64,000 bases of DNA from Setophaga petechia (taxonomy: Eukaryota; Chordata; Aves; Passeriformes; Parulidae): contig JANCRA010000011.1 in NCBI GenBank assembly GCA_024362935.1, forward strand, positions 744,001 through 808,000, read 5' to 3'. Below are positions 13,601 through 24,300 of this stretch, one piece after another. Position 1 is the stretch's first letter; every line of letters starts with the position of its first letter. The translations under genes were made by a program, and so were the position numbers. The notes under the pieces are model-generated. The model was not told the origin of the DNA and did not search any database. It worked only from the letters and a program-made list of their open reading frames with translations.

Positions 13601-16600
13601 TTTGTAAGGCAAAATTTTGTGGTTTTTAAACTGCAAATTATCTTCTGGAAGTGACTTTGGTGAGCCTGTAATCAGTTAAAAGGCACTTTCCACCTCAGTT
13701 GCTCTGGCTGCCTGCTCCAAATTTAGTTCTACCTCTTGCACTAATGCCAGCACAAGCTTTTGTAGGGCTGTGCAGTGACCTGGATCATGAAAAAAAAAGG
13801 CCTAAAAAAACGTTAGCATTACAAGTTTATCCTCCCCTCCCTGACTGCACTACTACTATTTCTCTCCCTCTCTCAATTTTCAGGCAGACATTGTCAAAAG
13901 GGGAGTAACCAACTTGCAGTCACTTAGGAATTTTTACTGTGACTTTCCCTATATCCTAAGTACTGTCCCTGTGACCTAGTCTATACCTTAGAAAAAATAA
14001 ATATACTGTAGTGAAAATAACTCTTCTATGATCAGTTTAAACAAAGCATAACCTCAGGACACTTCCTGTTTTCAAAAACAGTTCTTGTTGTGTTATCTCA
14101 GAACTGTTTAAACACCGACAGGAAGACATACTATTTTCAAGCAGTTTACATGCAACTGAATCTGATGTGGTTTTTTATGAATTAATAAAGCTTTATTCAC
14201 CTGGAATGGTTTTAACTTAATCAGATTACTTTTAACCATAGTATATGCAAATGGTTACTTTTTTACATGGTATATGTGTATGCAAATGGTTACTTTTTAA
14301 CTTTTTTACATCTTGAAATGAACATAATCCATTTACTACTTTAACAAAAACTAGTTTACTGGAGTTTTAATTACATGACCATCTGTTAGCTCTTTGCTCG
14401 TGTTTATCTCTTCCATGCTCTTGAATGACATCCATATCCCAGCATCAGAAAAAACTTCATCCTGAATAGAACTGTCAGGTTCACTGACACATTAAATAAG
14501 TGTATTCATACAATATTTAAATGTTCTATGGCAGAGAGCAAGCTTCTCAGTGGAAAACAGATGGTGAGCAGGTACTCTGTGCTGCTGCACTGCTAAGGAG
14601 CCACATAATACTCACAGTGAAGAATGATGTGCCACAGAAACGGGCACACATGCCCCGAACGAAGCCTTCGTGGGCTTGTATCGTGCGGATACACTGTCGT
14701 TTGGTCAAGTTCCAAATCTTAACCTGACAAAAACAAAAAGCAAATATTCTGTAAGCTTTCCACAGCTGCAGTTCAGTATTCAAGTACAAGAGACCACACA
14801 TGTTGAAATGAAATGGCAGAGTTGGCTTGGACACCAGTCAGATTTTATTATGTTAAAAACGAATTATTTCTTTCCTGAAAAATAATTTTAGAAGTGAGGC
14901 TCTTTTGTTCCTACCCTCCCCCCTGACCTAAGCTGTATACTTTCTGCATTTTGCACTCCCATGTTTTTGAACTAGAATTCTTGCCAAAAAAAGTTATAAA
15001 ATTAACAAAAAAATACCCTTGAAAGACAAAAACACAAAGAAATTTGGAATCAACAGAATTTTTTCTGTCCAGTTGCTGTACTGTATTGTCTATAGATGTC
15101 CACCTCTCACAGAGGTTTCTGTTTAAAAGCTTTTGGGCTCATTTAAAACCAACAACAAAGAAATGAGTTCACTTTTTATATTTTTATGTCTTTACAGTAC
15201 CCTGTACTTCACTTGCTCTATCAGCGAATATAAATTTGGGTAGAACTTTCATAGAAATTTGTTCCACTTTCTCTGAAAAGGTTAACCTCCCTTATACTAC
15301 TGCATGACATGAGCACTTTCTATAAAAAGCAGAAAGCAGCCAACTGCCTAGAAGACCTTTAAACTGCCCTTGATTACCTTTAAAATATTCAAGTACTATC
15401 AAATAAGCAATGTAAGGGTGAGAAAAGACAGGTAATTCAGAAAAGACAGGCAGTATTTTTGGCCACTAGTTCCACTAGTCCTTGATTGCTATTTATAATA
15501 GCTACGTAAAACAATAAAATATTTATATATATACAGGGTTAGACTTTTTTAAGCAATATAAAACCCTGCTATTCCAAAAAATTTTTGGCTATATGCCCCT
15601 TCACCCTAGTTAATCTGGCAGTTTAACTTCTTTAGGGAAAGCAATCCCAACGTGTATTGGGTTTGCATGGCCAGGTTTTAGTAGTGGGAGTCTACAGGGG
15701 TGGCTTCTGTGAGAAGCTGCTGGAATTTTCCTTCACATCCAGCAGAGCCAATGCCAACCAGCTCCCACACAGACCCACCCCTGGCCAAGGCCAAGCTAAC
15801 AACTCTGTGATAACACATTTAAAAAGGAATAAAAGTAACTGCACTCAGAGAAGAGAGGAGCAAGCATACATGAGAGGAATAACTGCAGACACCAAGGTGA
15901 AGGAAGAAGGAGGAAGAATGAGGTTCCTCTGAGCCTGCTGTGAAGCCCATGGTGAGGCAGCAGTGCCCCTGGTGCCCATGGAGGAGGTTAATGGGAGTGC
16001 AGAGATCCACCTGCAACTGTGAAGACCGAGGCCAGATGCACCCAAAGCAGGCTGTGATCCATGGCAAGCCCTTGCTGGAGCAGTCTCCTGGCAGGCCCTC
16101 AGAACCCATGGAGAGAGGAGCCTACACTGGAGCAGGTTTCCCAGGACTTGTGACCCTGTGGGGACCCACCCTGGAGCAGCCTCCTCTTGAAGGACTACAC
16201 GATATGAAACAGTCACCCACACAGCAGCAACTCATGAAAAGCTGCAGTCTGTGGAAAGGACTCACACTGCAGAAGGACATGGAGAACTGTCTCCCATGGG
16301 AGGGACCCATGGTGGAGCAGCAGAGCACCTCCTCTCCCTGAGTAGAGGCAGGAACAACTTGTAATGAACAGACTGTAACCCCTTCCCCCATTTCCTTGTG
16401 CTGATAGGGAGAAGGGAGAGCCTGGGAAGGAAGGAGGGATGGGTGGGAGGAAGGTAATTTTAAGGTCTTATTTTGCTTCTCATTATTCTGTTCTGAGTTT
16501 GTTAACGTTAAATTCAATTATCAACCCCATGTTCAGTCTCTTTTGTCCTTGGTGGTAATAGGTGGGTGATCTCTCCCTGTCCTTATCTCAATCCATGAAC

Positions 16601-18074
16601 CTCTCACTACAGTCTGTCTCCCAAGTTTGTCTCCCCTGTACAGTGGCAGAGTTACAGAGCAGCAAAACTGTGTGAGGATGGAGGTAACATGCTGAACAGA
16701 GGTAGAAATTAAGATGTGACCAAACCAACCAAACAACCCAACAAAACACAAAAGAGAAAAAAGACGTGTGTTTGTTGTGGTTTGCAAGCTTACCTCTCCA
16801 TCACAGGCTCCAGACAGCACAGTAGACAAACTTTTTGGATGTTTGGCCATGCAATTAACTCCATCTCTGTGGCCATCAAGTGAACTAAGAAAGGGTTTTG
16901 CAAAGACACGTTCTAGCTTTGTGGCATTCAGAGCTCTTGTGTACTCTCGTGCAACCTCAAATGGATGCAATGCAGGGTCATAGTTCCTTGGAACTGCAAC
17001 AGAAACAACACACATTAGAAACCCACGCTGGAGCAGGTCCAGAGGAAAGATGAGCAGAGGGATGAACTACCTCTCCCATGAGGAAAGGCTGGAAAAGCTG
17101 GGGTTGTTCAGCCTGGAGAAGAGACAGCTCAGGGTAGATCCCACTGTGGCCTTTCAATACTTAAAGGGTGCTGTGAGAAAGATGGGGACAGACTTTTTAG
17201 ATGGTCTGCTACGATATGACAACGAGTAACAGTTTTAAACTTAAAGAGGGTAAATTTAGACTAGAATAGAGGGTAAATTTAGACTGGTAAGAAGTGTTTT
17301 ACAATGAGATGGCACATGCCCCATCAAGGTTCTGAGCAGCCTGATCTAGCTGAACATGTCCCTGTTCACCACAGGGCAGGGTGTGGGGGGTTGGACTAGA
17401 TAACCTTTAGAGCTTCCTTCCAACCGACAAAACTATTATTCTGTGAGTAAAATCAACACAATTTGTGGCAGTTTAAATAATGAATGTGCAAGAAGCAGAA
17501 CCCCAGGTACCAGGAATGGAACATCATTAAGTGCAAAAAACTGCAAAGAGTAACCTAGGAAATAACAAGCGCAATCTCGGGGTACCAAATCAGTGATTAA
17601 ACCCCCAGACACGCAATCCTGCTTTGACGCCGTTTCCAGACCAGGCTCTGGAAGCTCCAGGCTCTGCCACCGCGATGGCAGCTCCCGGCAGCCGCCGCCC
17701 CGGGCCGCGGCAAGGCAAGTTCAGCTCCGCAGAGGCCCCGCACGCGAATCCCCGCCTGGGAGCGGCACCCGCGGGGAGAGCTCCCGGTGCCCGCAAGGAG
17801 GGAAGCCCAAAGCCCCTGCCCGAGCTCTCGGACTCTCGCTGCCAGTGGGCAGCGGCGGAGGGGAGGTGCCCGGAGCGGAGCGCGGACGATGGGCCCCCGA
17901 ACGCCTTCCTGGGCCGCCGGCCTCATCCCTTCCGGGCGGGCCGGGCCGGGCCATGCCGGGCCGGGCCATGCCGGGCCGAGGGCCGGTGCCGGAGCCGCAC
18001 TCACCGCGCTGTAGGTCCAGCTTGGTCTCCCTCACGTAGTCATCGGGGTTGCGGCTCAGCACCTTCACCCTCAT
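1..18074 (-). CDS. DCAF13: DCAF13 (WD40 protein, SOF1 homologue), nine exons, 3' end off window
   Basis: DCAF13 is the vertebrate homologue of yeast Sof1, a nucleolar WD40 protein of the U3 snoRNP/small-subunit processome needed for 18S rRNA maturation; it is also reported as a DDB1-CUL4 substrate adaptor. Visible coding exons, in transcript order: 18005-18074, 16794-16993, 14616-14723, 12790-12879, 11745-11900, 10961-11038, 7004-7086, 4920-5084, 1675-1810. Together they give 362 codons in one frame. WD-like blades are visible, e.g. residues 64-95 (GH...IWN) and 107-136 (AHEG...KQW). Two xDxR motifs of the DDB1-binding type occur: YDMR at 224-227 and FDMR at 266-269. The conserved basic SOF1 C-terminal domain (about 83 residues in human, total 445) is not found and should lie left of base 1. 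The start at 18074 gives [18 protein letters not shown], matching the human N-terminus. It is transcribed divergently from SLC25A32. Orthology by recalled sequence; very high confidence. Confidence 0.96.
1675..1810 (-). CDS. DCAF13: DCAF13 coding exon 9, last one visible
   Basis: Completes Arg317 and encodes residues 318-362 ([16 protein letters not shown]... EKLGV), the last WD blades. The donor is GTAAGA. The next exon (LTSREK... in human) is not found between 1 and 1674. Confidence 0.95.
1811..4919. other. DCAF13 intron 8
   Basis: About 3.1 kb of AT-rich intron with canonical GTGAGT and TCTAG ends on the minus strand. I see no repeat family, conserved exon or RNA gene. Confidence 0.75.
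4920..5084 (-). CDS. DCAF13: DCAF13 coding exon 8
   Basis: Encodes the end of Asn262 through Ser316 plus two bases of Arg317 ([15 protein letters not shown]... VDKGHS). It carries the second xDxR motif, FDMR. The acceptor ends ATTTTAAAG and the donor is GTGAGT. Confidence 0.95.
5085..7003. other. DCAF13 intron 7
   Basis: About 1.9 kb intron. The only structure seen is a short perfect inverted repeat at 6034-6069, listed separately. Confidence 0.75.
6034..6069. repeat. 15-bp perfect inverted repeat, 6-nt loop
   Basis: The left arm at 6034-6048 (TTTGCTGGTTATATG) is the exact reverse complement of 6055-6069. It would form an AT-rich hairpin. No family was recognised. Confidence 0.85.
7004..7086 (-). 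CDS. DCAF13: DCAF13 coding exon 7
   Basis: Encodes residues 235-261 ([17 protein letters not shown]... NEDY) plus two bases of Asn262. The acceptor ends TATTTCAG and the donor is GTAAGT. Confidence 0.94.
7087..10960. other. DCAF13 intron 6
   Basis: The largest DCAF13 intron, about 3.9 kb. No repeat family, exon or RNA gene could be supported. The small open frames in it (e.g. 8504-8857) resemble nothing known. Confidence 0.7.
10961..11038 (-). CDS. DCAF13: DCAF13 coding exon 6
   Basis: Encodes residues 209-234 ([20 protein letters not shown]...) in 26 whole codons, including the YDMR motif of the DDB1-binding xDxR type. The acceptor is CTTTTTCAG and the donor GTAATA. Confidence 0.94.
11745..11900 (-). 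CDS. DCAF13: DCAF13 coding exon 5
   Basis: Encodes residues 157-208 ([19 protein letters not shown]... NPIE) in 52 whole codons, with the VDIWD blade end. The acceptor ends CCTTAAAG and the donor is GTAATG. Confidence 0.94.
12790..12879 (-). CDS. DCAF13: DCAF13 coding exon 4
   Basis: Encodes residues 127-156 ([18 protein letters not shown]... ILGK) in 30 whole codons, too short to stand out as an open reading frame. The donor GTAGTA is weak; the acceptor ends TTTCCAG. Confidence 0.93.
14244..14298. repeat. Short direct repeat carrying two octamer motifs
   Basis: A 20-bp segment at 14244-14263 recurs at 14279-14298 with a 35-bp period. Each copy contains ATGCAAAT, the POU/Oct octamer consensus (14245-14252 and 14280-14287). 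It lies in DCAF13 intron 3. Confidence 0.75.
14616..14723 (-). CDS. DCAF13: DCAF13 coding exon 3
   Basis: Encodes residues 91-126 ([11 protein letters not shown]... TSFFT) in 36 whole codons. It completes blade 1 and starts blade 2. The acceptor is TTTTTGTCAG and the donor GTGAGT. Confidence 0.95.
15653..16680 (+). mobile_element. Solo LTR of an endogenous retrovirus, passerine type
   Basis: The element starts at a TG (TGTATTGGGTTTGCATGG) and runs about 1 kb. It has an internal GC-richer block of degenerate tandem units built around TGGAGCAG and CC(C)ATGG (about 15940-16330) and an AATAAA near 15828. It ends in a stretch around 16560-16660 that I associate with an abundant passerine LTR family (TguLTR5-like, from memory). 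No gag, pol or env sequence flanks it, so it appears to be a solo LTR. The 3' boundary is unclear and may be truncated. It sits in DCAF13 intron 2, antisense to the gene. Open frames in it come from the tandem units and are not genes. Confidence 0.75.
16794..16993 (-). CDS. DCAF13: DCAF13 coding exon 2
   Basis: Encodes residues 24-90 ([14 protein letters not shown]... DGE), including most of the first WD blade. The acceptor is a T-rich tract ending TTGCAG and the donor is GTAAGC. A CR1 copy lies within about 30 bp of the acceptor. Confidence 0.95.
17018..17447 (+). mobile_element. CR1 LINE 3' fragment
   Basis: Contains the CR1 hallmark stretch of GAGGAAAGGCTGGAAAAGCT, then TTCAGCCTGGAGAAGAGA, and the 3' tail GGACTAGATAACCTTTAGAG...CCTTCCAAC ending in an ATTCTGTGA-type motif near 17445. 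It is 5'-truncated, as is usual. An internal duplication of GAGGGTAAATTTAGACT (17246 and 17270 region) is present. It lies in DCAF13 intron 1, close to the exon 2 acceptor. Confidence 0.88.
17938..17980. repeat. Short GC-rich tandem repeat
   Basis: Repeats of GGGCCGGGCCATGCC (15 bp, about two copies plus partial units), within the CpG island in DCAF13 intron 1. Confidence 0.75.
18005..18074 (-). CDS. DCAF13: DCAF13 coding exon 1
   Basis: Encodes residues 1-23 plus one base. The start codon has G at -3. The donor is GTGAGT immediately below 18005, and the split Val codon (G/TT) joins exon 2. Confidence 0.95.
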
Positions 18075-18186
18075 CGCGCCGGCACCGCGCGCGCACGTGA
18101 CCGGATGCGCCGCGCGGGCCGTTCTCGCGCGAGGCCGCGAGCCCCGCCGCCGTCCCGGCCCCGCCCCTGTGCGCGCGCGGCCGGCG
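18075..18186. promoter_or_regulatory. Bidirectional promoter between DCAF13 and SLC25A32
   Basis: Only 112 bp separate the two start codons, so both transcription starts and 5' UTRs must lie here or overlap neighbouring exon sequence. It contains a perfect E-box CACGTG at 18094-18099 (CACGTGAC, USF/MiT type). It also holds a near-palindromic TCTCGCGCGAG at 18123-18133, close to the TCTCGCGAGA element of CpG-island promoters. No TATA box is seen, which fits a housekeeping divergent promoter. Transcription start points cannot be read from sequence alone. Confidence 0.82.
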
Positions 18187-18358
18187 ATGGGCGCCGCGGG
18201 TCCCGCGTGCGCGGCGCGCGAGCCGCTGTCGCGCGAGCCGGCGCTGCGCTCCGTGCTGCGGCACGTGCGGCTGGAGAACCTGGCGGCGGGAATGAGCGGC
18301 GGCGTCCTGTCCACCCTGGCGCTGCACCCGCTGGACCTCGTCAAGATCCGCTTCGCAG
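18187..18358 (+). CDS. SLC25A32: SLC25A32 coding exon 1
   Basis: Encodes residues 1-57 plus one base ([14 protein letters not shown]... VKIRFA). It includes transmembrane helix 1 and the first carrier signature. The donor is GTGAGG. The N-terminal 20 residues are poorly conserved. Confidence 0.94.
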
Positions 18359-21300
18359 GTGAGGCCGGAGCGGCCGCCGTCCGGCGCTAAGGACGCACCG
18401 GCGTGCCCGAGGCCGCCCGGGACCTGCCGGGCTTCTCGCCCACGGCCCGCGCTGCTCTGCCCGCCCCGTGCGCGACTGTAGCGCCCCGGTGCCGGGGGCA
18501 GCCCCACGGCTTGGAATAAACTGGCCGTGAGCCGGGAGGGTCTCCCGTTCTCTTCCCTGCTGTCCCGAGGTGCTCCTCGTCCCGTGTAGGGGCTGCAGCG
18601 TGTGCGGTGGCCCCGAGCTGTTTGCGGGCAGGTCGGGGAGCTGCCAGCCTCTCCCCCCTCCCGTGGCCGCCAGTGCCAGAGGCACCCGAGCGCTGCCCGC
18701 TTTAGCAGGCGGGCTGCCCGAAGCCCACGTTCAAAGTTCACCTCTATGCCAGAGGTTTTTAACACTCAAAGCTAGTGGTGGTTTTGGAATAACCTTGGTT
18801 GTTAACAATAGTGCTTTTGTTTTGCAGAAAACTCTGTGACTGGTTTGTTTCTCCACAGGGAAACATGGCAACTTCTCTTGACTTTTCTGATGATTTGAAA
18901 AATTTGTCCACCATTTATCATATTTTCTTTCAGAGAGGTAGAAGCATTTTACTGTATCTTTGGGTTGTTTTCTTAAATAGATATATGGATGTTTTAAGAT
19001 CTGAAAACCAAACTATCACAGAGACATTTTTCAAAATTCAAAACGTTGCATGTCCTAGTTGGGCACATCCTGGGCTGCATTATGAGAAGCACAGCCAGCA
19101 GAAGGGCTCTTTTCTCTCTTTTTTCCATTTGTAAGACTACATCAGAAGTACTGTGTTTATTTTGGGGCTCTCCGGGACAAAGAAGGAAGACAGTGGCACA
19201 CTGGTGTGACTCCAGTGGAAGCCACCAGACTGGTGAAGGGGCTGGAGCACATGGCACAGAACAGGCTGACAGAACAGGATCCCTTTGGCCTTAGAAAGGA
19301 AGGGCTGAGGGGAACTAAAATTGCAGTCTATGACAGTGTTCTTGGAAGACACAGAGTAGGTAAAGCCAGAATCTTGGAGATAGTTAATGGGCTGAAAAGG
19401 AACAGGCACAAGCATGAACATGGAGAATTCCAGTTATTTTACTGTGAGAATGGTCAAATACTGGGAAAGGTTACCCAGACAGGCTGTAATCTCTTCAGCC
19501 ATGGGAACATTCTGGAGTCAACTGGTCGTGTCCCTAAGTAACCAGGTCTAATTAGATCTGGTTTGAATACAGGTTTGGATTAGGTGGCTTTTGGAGGTCA
19601 TGTACTTCCACATGCTTCTTTGGGTTGAAAATAATAATTCCTGTGTTTTGTCTTCAATGAGGGAGCAGGAGCTGATATCAGAAATGAATGTTGTCAAGAT
19701 TCTTGGCAGCATCATTGACAGAAAGACTTGTGTTCGTGTCTCTTATTTCCAGTGTTGTTTCATATGTTTATAAACTTGACCTAGGGTCTGCATGGTAAAA
19801 AATTTCACAAATGTCTTTGGGAAAGGTCTAGCAACACTTATTCAGGAAGGAGACAAAAGGTGTTTGTGTTCTAGTTTTAGGGTTGTCAAAGTGTCGAGTG
19901 TGCTCAGCAAAAGCATTTTGTCTTTAATGCTGAAGTCTGTCACAATGTCTATGGGACAAAGAGTTCAAAAGTAATTAGTAATAATGTGGCACTGAACAGA
20001 AGATGCCTGTTTACCAGGATTAATTGTGGTGGGCACACAAAAACTACACTTCTTGTAAAACTTTGAGATCAGTTTTCAGTAAGTTGCAGTCTAGCCATAC
20101 ATCTGTAGTAAGAATGAAAGCTGCTGCTATGTTGGCATCATAGTAATTTAGGTCAGAAGAGAGCTGAGGAGTTCACCCCTTACTCAGATAAGCTCTGCTT
20201 ATCAGTTTATTCAGTCTGCACTGGAGTTTTGAGTAGCTCCAAAGATGCTCTTCCGGCAACTTATTCATGTATTTGGCCATTCTGCTGGATAAAAAGTTCT
20301 GGTCAAAATTCCCTGTGTTTCAGCTTGTGTCTGTTATCTCTTGTCATCTCACCATGGACTGCATCACATACCTTATCAGTCATCAACTTACTCCTTTGTT
20401 GTTATGGTAGGAGCAATAGTAGTCACCACTCCAAGCTTTGTGGACATCCCTGTTCTACATGATCTGTCAGACAAAAACTTGTCATTTTCTGTATTTTTGA
20501 AGTGGTATTTTCTGAACATTTGGACAACCAGCTGTTAGGTTATTAGGTGGGAGAAGAAGCCTTTGTGTGTTCTGGTAAAAACTGACTTGGGAATCAGTAA
20601 GATGTGACCCATTGCTTTATAGAACATTTTAAGGAGAAAATTTAAATTTAAGGGTTATTACTTAGGACTTGTCTAAACAACTTAGAGAAACATGTTGAGG
20701 ATGCCATCCATATCACTTGAAATATGATGCACAATTGCTGGAGTGCTAAAAAGAAGAGACAGAAAACTTCAGATCTGCTGCTCATCAAAAATGTTCAAAA
20801 GTGCATTTACTTAGCCTTGTCAGATTAATAGGAACTTTCCTCTTAGTGAGCTAAGTAGTTATCTCTGGTTTTTATTTCTTTTTCTCCCCTTTTTTCCCTA
20901 AGTTCTTCAACTCTAAGCTTATAAAGCTGTAAACCTCAGCTCTTGCATACTTGTGAAATAACATTCATTTAATACAGTTGATCAATTATGTTTCATGTTC
21001 ATTTATTGCTTTGGAGGCTGTGGACTCCTGGGTTGGCTTGGAGGCAGTTGAACTTTATGCTTCCCGAAATGTTTTCCAGTATCATTTCTCTCTTTTGTAG
21101 TAAGTGATGGATTGGAGCTGAGGCCAAAGTACAATGGAATTCTTCACTGTATGAGCACAGTCTGGAAGCATGAGGGGCTTCGAGGCTTGTACCAAGGGGT
21201 AACTCCAAACATGGTGGGAGCAGGGGCCTCCTGGGGACTTTACTTCTTCTTGTAAGTAGAACTGTAAAATTTGTCACTCACTGCCTGCACAATGTAGTGT

Positions 21301-24300
21301 TTAGATATACATTGCATCTTCTTTGTGAGGTATAAAAATGTGCTAAGGGACTTACAAACTTGTCATTCTCTTAGCTAGTCCAGGTTTGTTAACGTTTATT
21401 ATGGTTTGCTGTTTTAGAATTTAAGCAATTTGAGTCAGAGTTGTTCCTTTGTCAGGTACAGTGCATTCCCTTGCTGCTGTGAAAATACTAAGGAATTTGA
21501 GAGGTGGTGATACTATTCAGAAAGAATTGTCTAAAAGTGCCAATACACTGTTCTTAAAACCCCATGAAAAACAATCTAAATTGATTTCTTGAAAATAAAG
21601 AGCATGACATTTTCTACTAAAAGTAAATGTTTGATTGTTTTTAATCATTTTAGTGACAGTTTTTTCATTGTTTTTGTCAGTTCATGGGCTTTGCTTTTAA
21701 AGCCCATTTTTTAATATTCTACTTTATTAACTCTGTTAGTACTTATCCCTATTAATTCAAACATTTTAGGGACTAGTTAGCTGGCATGCCTATGCAAAGC
21801 TCACTTGTCAGTTGTCTAGAGTCTATTATTGTTGTACTTTGTTGTATTGTTGTACTTTGTTGTATTGCTGTTGTATTGTTGTACTCCTTAAGCTTTGCTG
21901 TAGATTGCTATTGACACTTCATCTTCTGTTGACGATTCCTTAATTCACAAAGACTGCAAACTGGATCAAGAGAAGAATGCTCACTGTATTTCTGAGCTAG
22001 AGGGTCAATACCTAGCACTGTGGGTCCCACTAAAATTCTTTTAAAAGTTAATTCTGGATATCTGATAATTTTCAAGATGCAGTCCCATTGATACTGACAG
22101 TTTAATTTTACAATTTAAATATGTATTAAAGAGCTGACTTCTCAGAGACAATTAATCAATTAAATAACAGCAGTTTGGATGCCTTTTCTTCAAAGGCTGT
22201 GTACCACCATGATCTTAAGTCAGGTATGTCATTCTGGATTGGGTTTTTTGTGATGTAGGTCTGTGTTCACCTTCACTAAACTATGCTGTACACTTTCCAG
22301 TTACAATGCCATCAAAGCTTACAAGAAGGAAGGGAAGATGGAGAGTCTCAGTGCGAGCGAACACCTGGTGTCAGCTGCGGAGGCTGGTGAGGTTAAATGC
22401 AAAAATTAATGTTCACTTGTAGCCTTTCCATATGCTGCTACCTGCCTTTCTGTGTCAATGCAGCTTTTTCTTACAGATGGCAAGGGTAAGTGTTCCAGCC
22501 CGGATGCAATAGTTTGTTGTCTGTAAATAAAACAAAGATGTCTAGCACAAATAGGTGGGTCACTGTGGTCCTTCAGTTTTGTGCAGAATTAGCAGTTGTC
22601 GAAATGTCTTTTGTCCTAGTTTTCATTCTGTATAGGCACTTTACATATTTAGTACTGTATTGGGCCCCAAAATGTAACTATAGGAATCTGCTGCTATCAG
22701 ATTGTTAACTTGTTAAATATTTAACACCTGGACCTGGAAAGGAGGTGGCCTGTTGAATCATGGAATGGTTTGGGTCGGAAGGACCTTAAAAATAATCTAG
22801 TTCCAACCCCCTGTCTGTGGCTGGGACACCTCCCACTAGACCAGGTTGCTCAAAGCTCCATCCAGCCTGGTCTTGAACACTTCCAGAGGTGGAGCATCCA
22901 CAGCATCTCTGGGCAACCTATTCCACTGCCTCACCACTACCACAGTAAAGAATTTCTGCCTCGTATCTAATCTAAACCTACTGTATTTCAGTTTGAATCA
23001 TTCCCCCTTGTCCTGCCACTACATGCTGTACAGGCAATTTGGAAAACTTCATTAGGATTTTGAAGCATTCATTTAAGATTGAAATATAAGGCATATTGTT
23101 TGAATGAAATGTCATAATGGATCCTGTCACAATGGTATTTTTAATAACCTATAAAGCTATAAGATGTTCTTGCTATTAACCTGTCAAAATTATTAAGCAA
23201 ATCTCACCTCACTTAGGTGTCCGTTAAATTTTGAATTATTGTATACTGAAAAATAACTCGGATAATCAGTGGTACATTAAGAAACTGCATTTAGTGTCTA
23301 CTTCAGATTATACTACTAACTGTGGAAAGGTGAAGCAAAAAAGGGACTGTACTAGGAATATGCAAAAATACTTGTGCCCTGCAAAAGTACCACAGCAGGA
23401 GTGAATTGGACTTGACTGTGAGCTTTGAAGGGAGAGGGAGGGAGCAATGGAGGGCATAAACTTCACCTGTTTTGAACAGTATGAGTACTTTGGTAGGAGA
23501 AGTAGTTTTGTCATTGTAGAAGCCTGTGTTATATTGGACTGAACAGACTGGGACAATCTGTGGAGTTGGCATAACAATGAGAGTAACTTCTGTGTGTTCT
23601 CAGGAGCCATGACCCTGTGCATTACAAACCCAATATGGGTAACCAAGACTCGACTGGTGCTGCAGTATAACGCTGGCGTGGATCCATCCAAGCGGCAGTA
23701 CAGAGGAATGTTTGATGCTCTCATAAAGATATACAAGACAGAGGGCATCCGTGGCTTATATAAGGTAATCACTTTTCAGAAAAGTTCCATAATTGCCTGG
23801 CACCACCCAGTAGCATGGTGAGACTTCTAAATATTTGTCTACAAAAAAAATAAATTTTAATAGCTCACTTTCATTCTGTGAGTCTTCCCCACTGAAGAAC
23901 TGCAGCAAAAAGGCTTAGTCAGAAGAAAAGCCATTATACTGGTGATAAACTGCTTTGTAATTTTTTTTTAATCTTCCTATAATTAGAATTTGGATAAGCA
24001 GGGCAGCAACTATGTTGCTGGCAGTACTTCCTTGCATTTTATCCCTTTTCTCTGTATTTCTAACCTCTTCTGGAAGATACATGACTAAAGTACTTGCTAA
24101 TTTTTTCTTCCGCAATGCATAGTTTCACAACTCCTTATTTGCCCTCTGGTTATTGATGTCTGTAATCTGTCAGCTCTAGATACATTAAATTTGCAGACTT
24201 CTAAATAGGGCCTGCATATGTGTGGGGTTTTCGTTCCCTTTAATTTAAGGAAACAGATGGCAACAAGATTTGGACTTTTTGCCTCCTCCTCTCTTCAGGT

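Larger units (their letters stand above)
17590..18620. promoter_or_regulatory. CpG island over the DCAF13/SLC25A32 start region
   Basis: A sharp rise in GC and CpG density against AT-rich flanks. The island covers exon 1 of both genes, the 112-bp gap between their start codons, and the first part of both first introns. Confidence 0.88.

Noticed and set aside
15819..16517. Several 90-130-codon open frames on both strands
   Set aside because: They lie inside the ERV solo LTR and come from its tandem units, which lack stops by composition.
18075..18344. 90-codon N-terminal extension of DCAF13
   Set aside because: It is in frame, but it is the antisense of SLC25A32 exon 1 and the shared promoter. 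The conserved N-terminus begins at 18074.
17593..18765. Cluster of 75-241-codon open frames on both strands
   Set aside because: CpG-rich DNA has few stop codons. Only DCAF13 exon 1 and SLC25A32 exon 1 are supported here; the rest are shadows of these or of island sequence.
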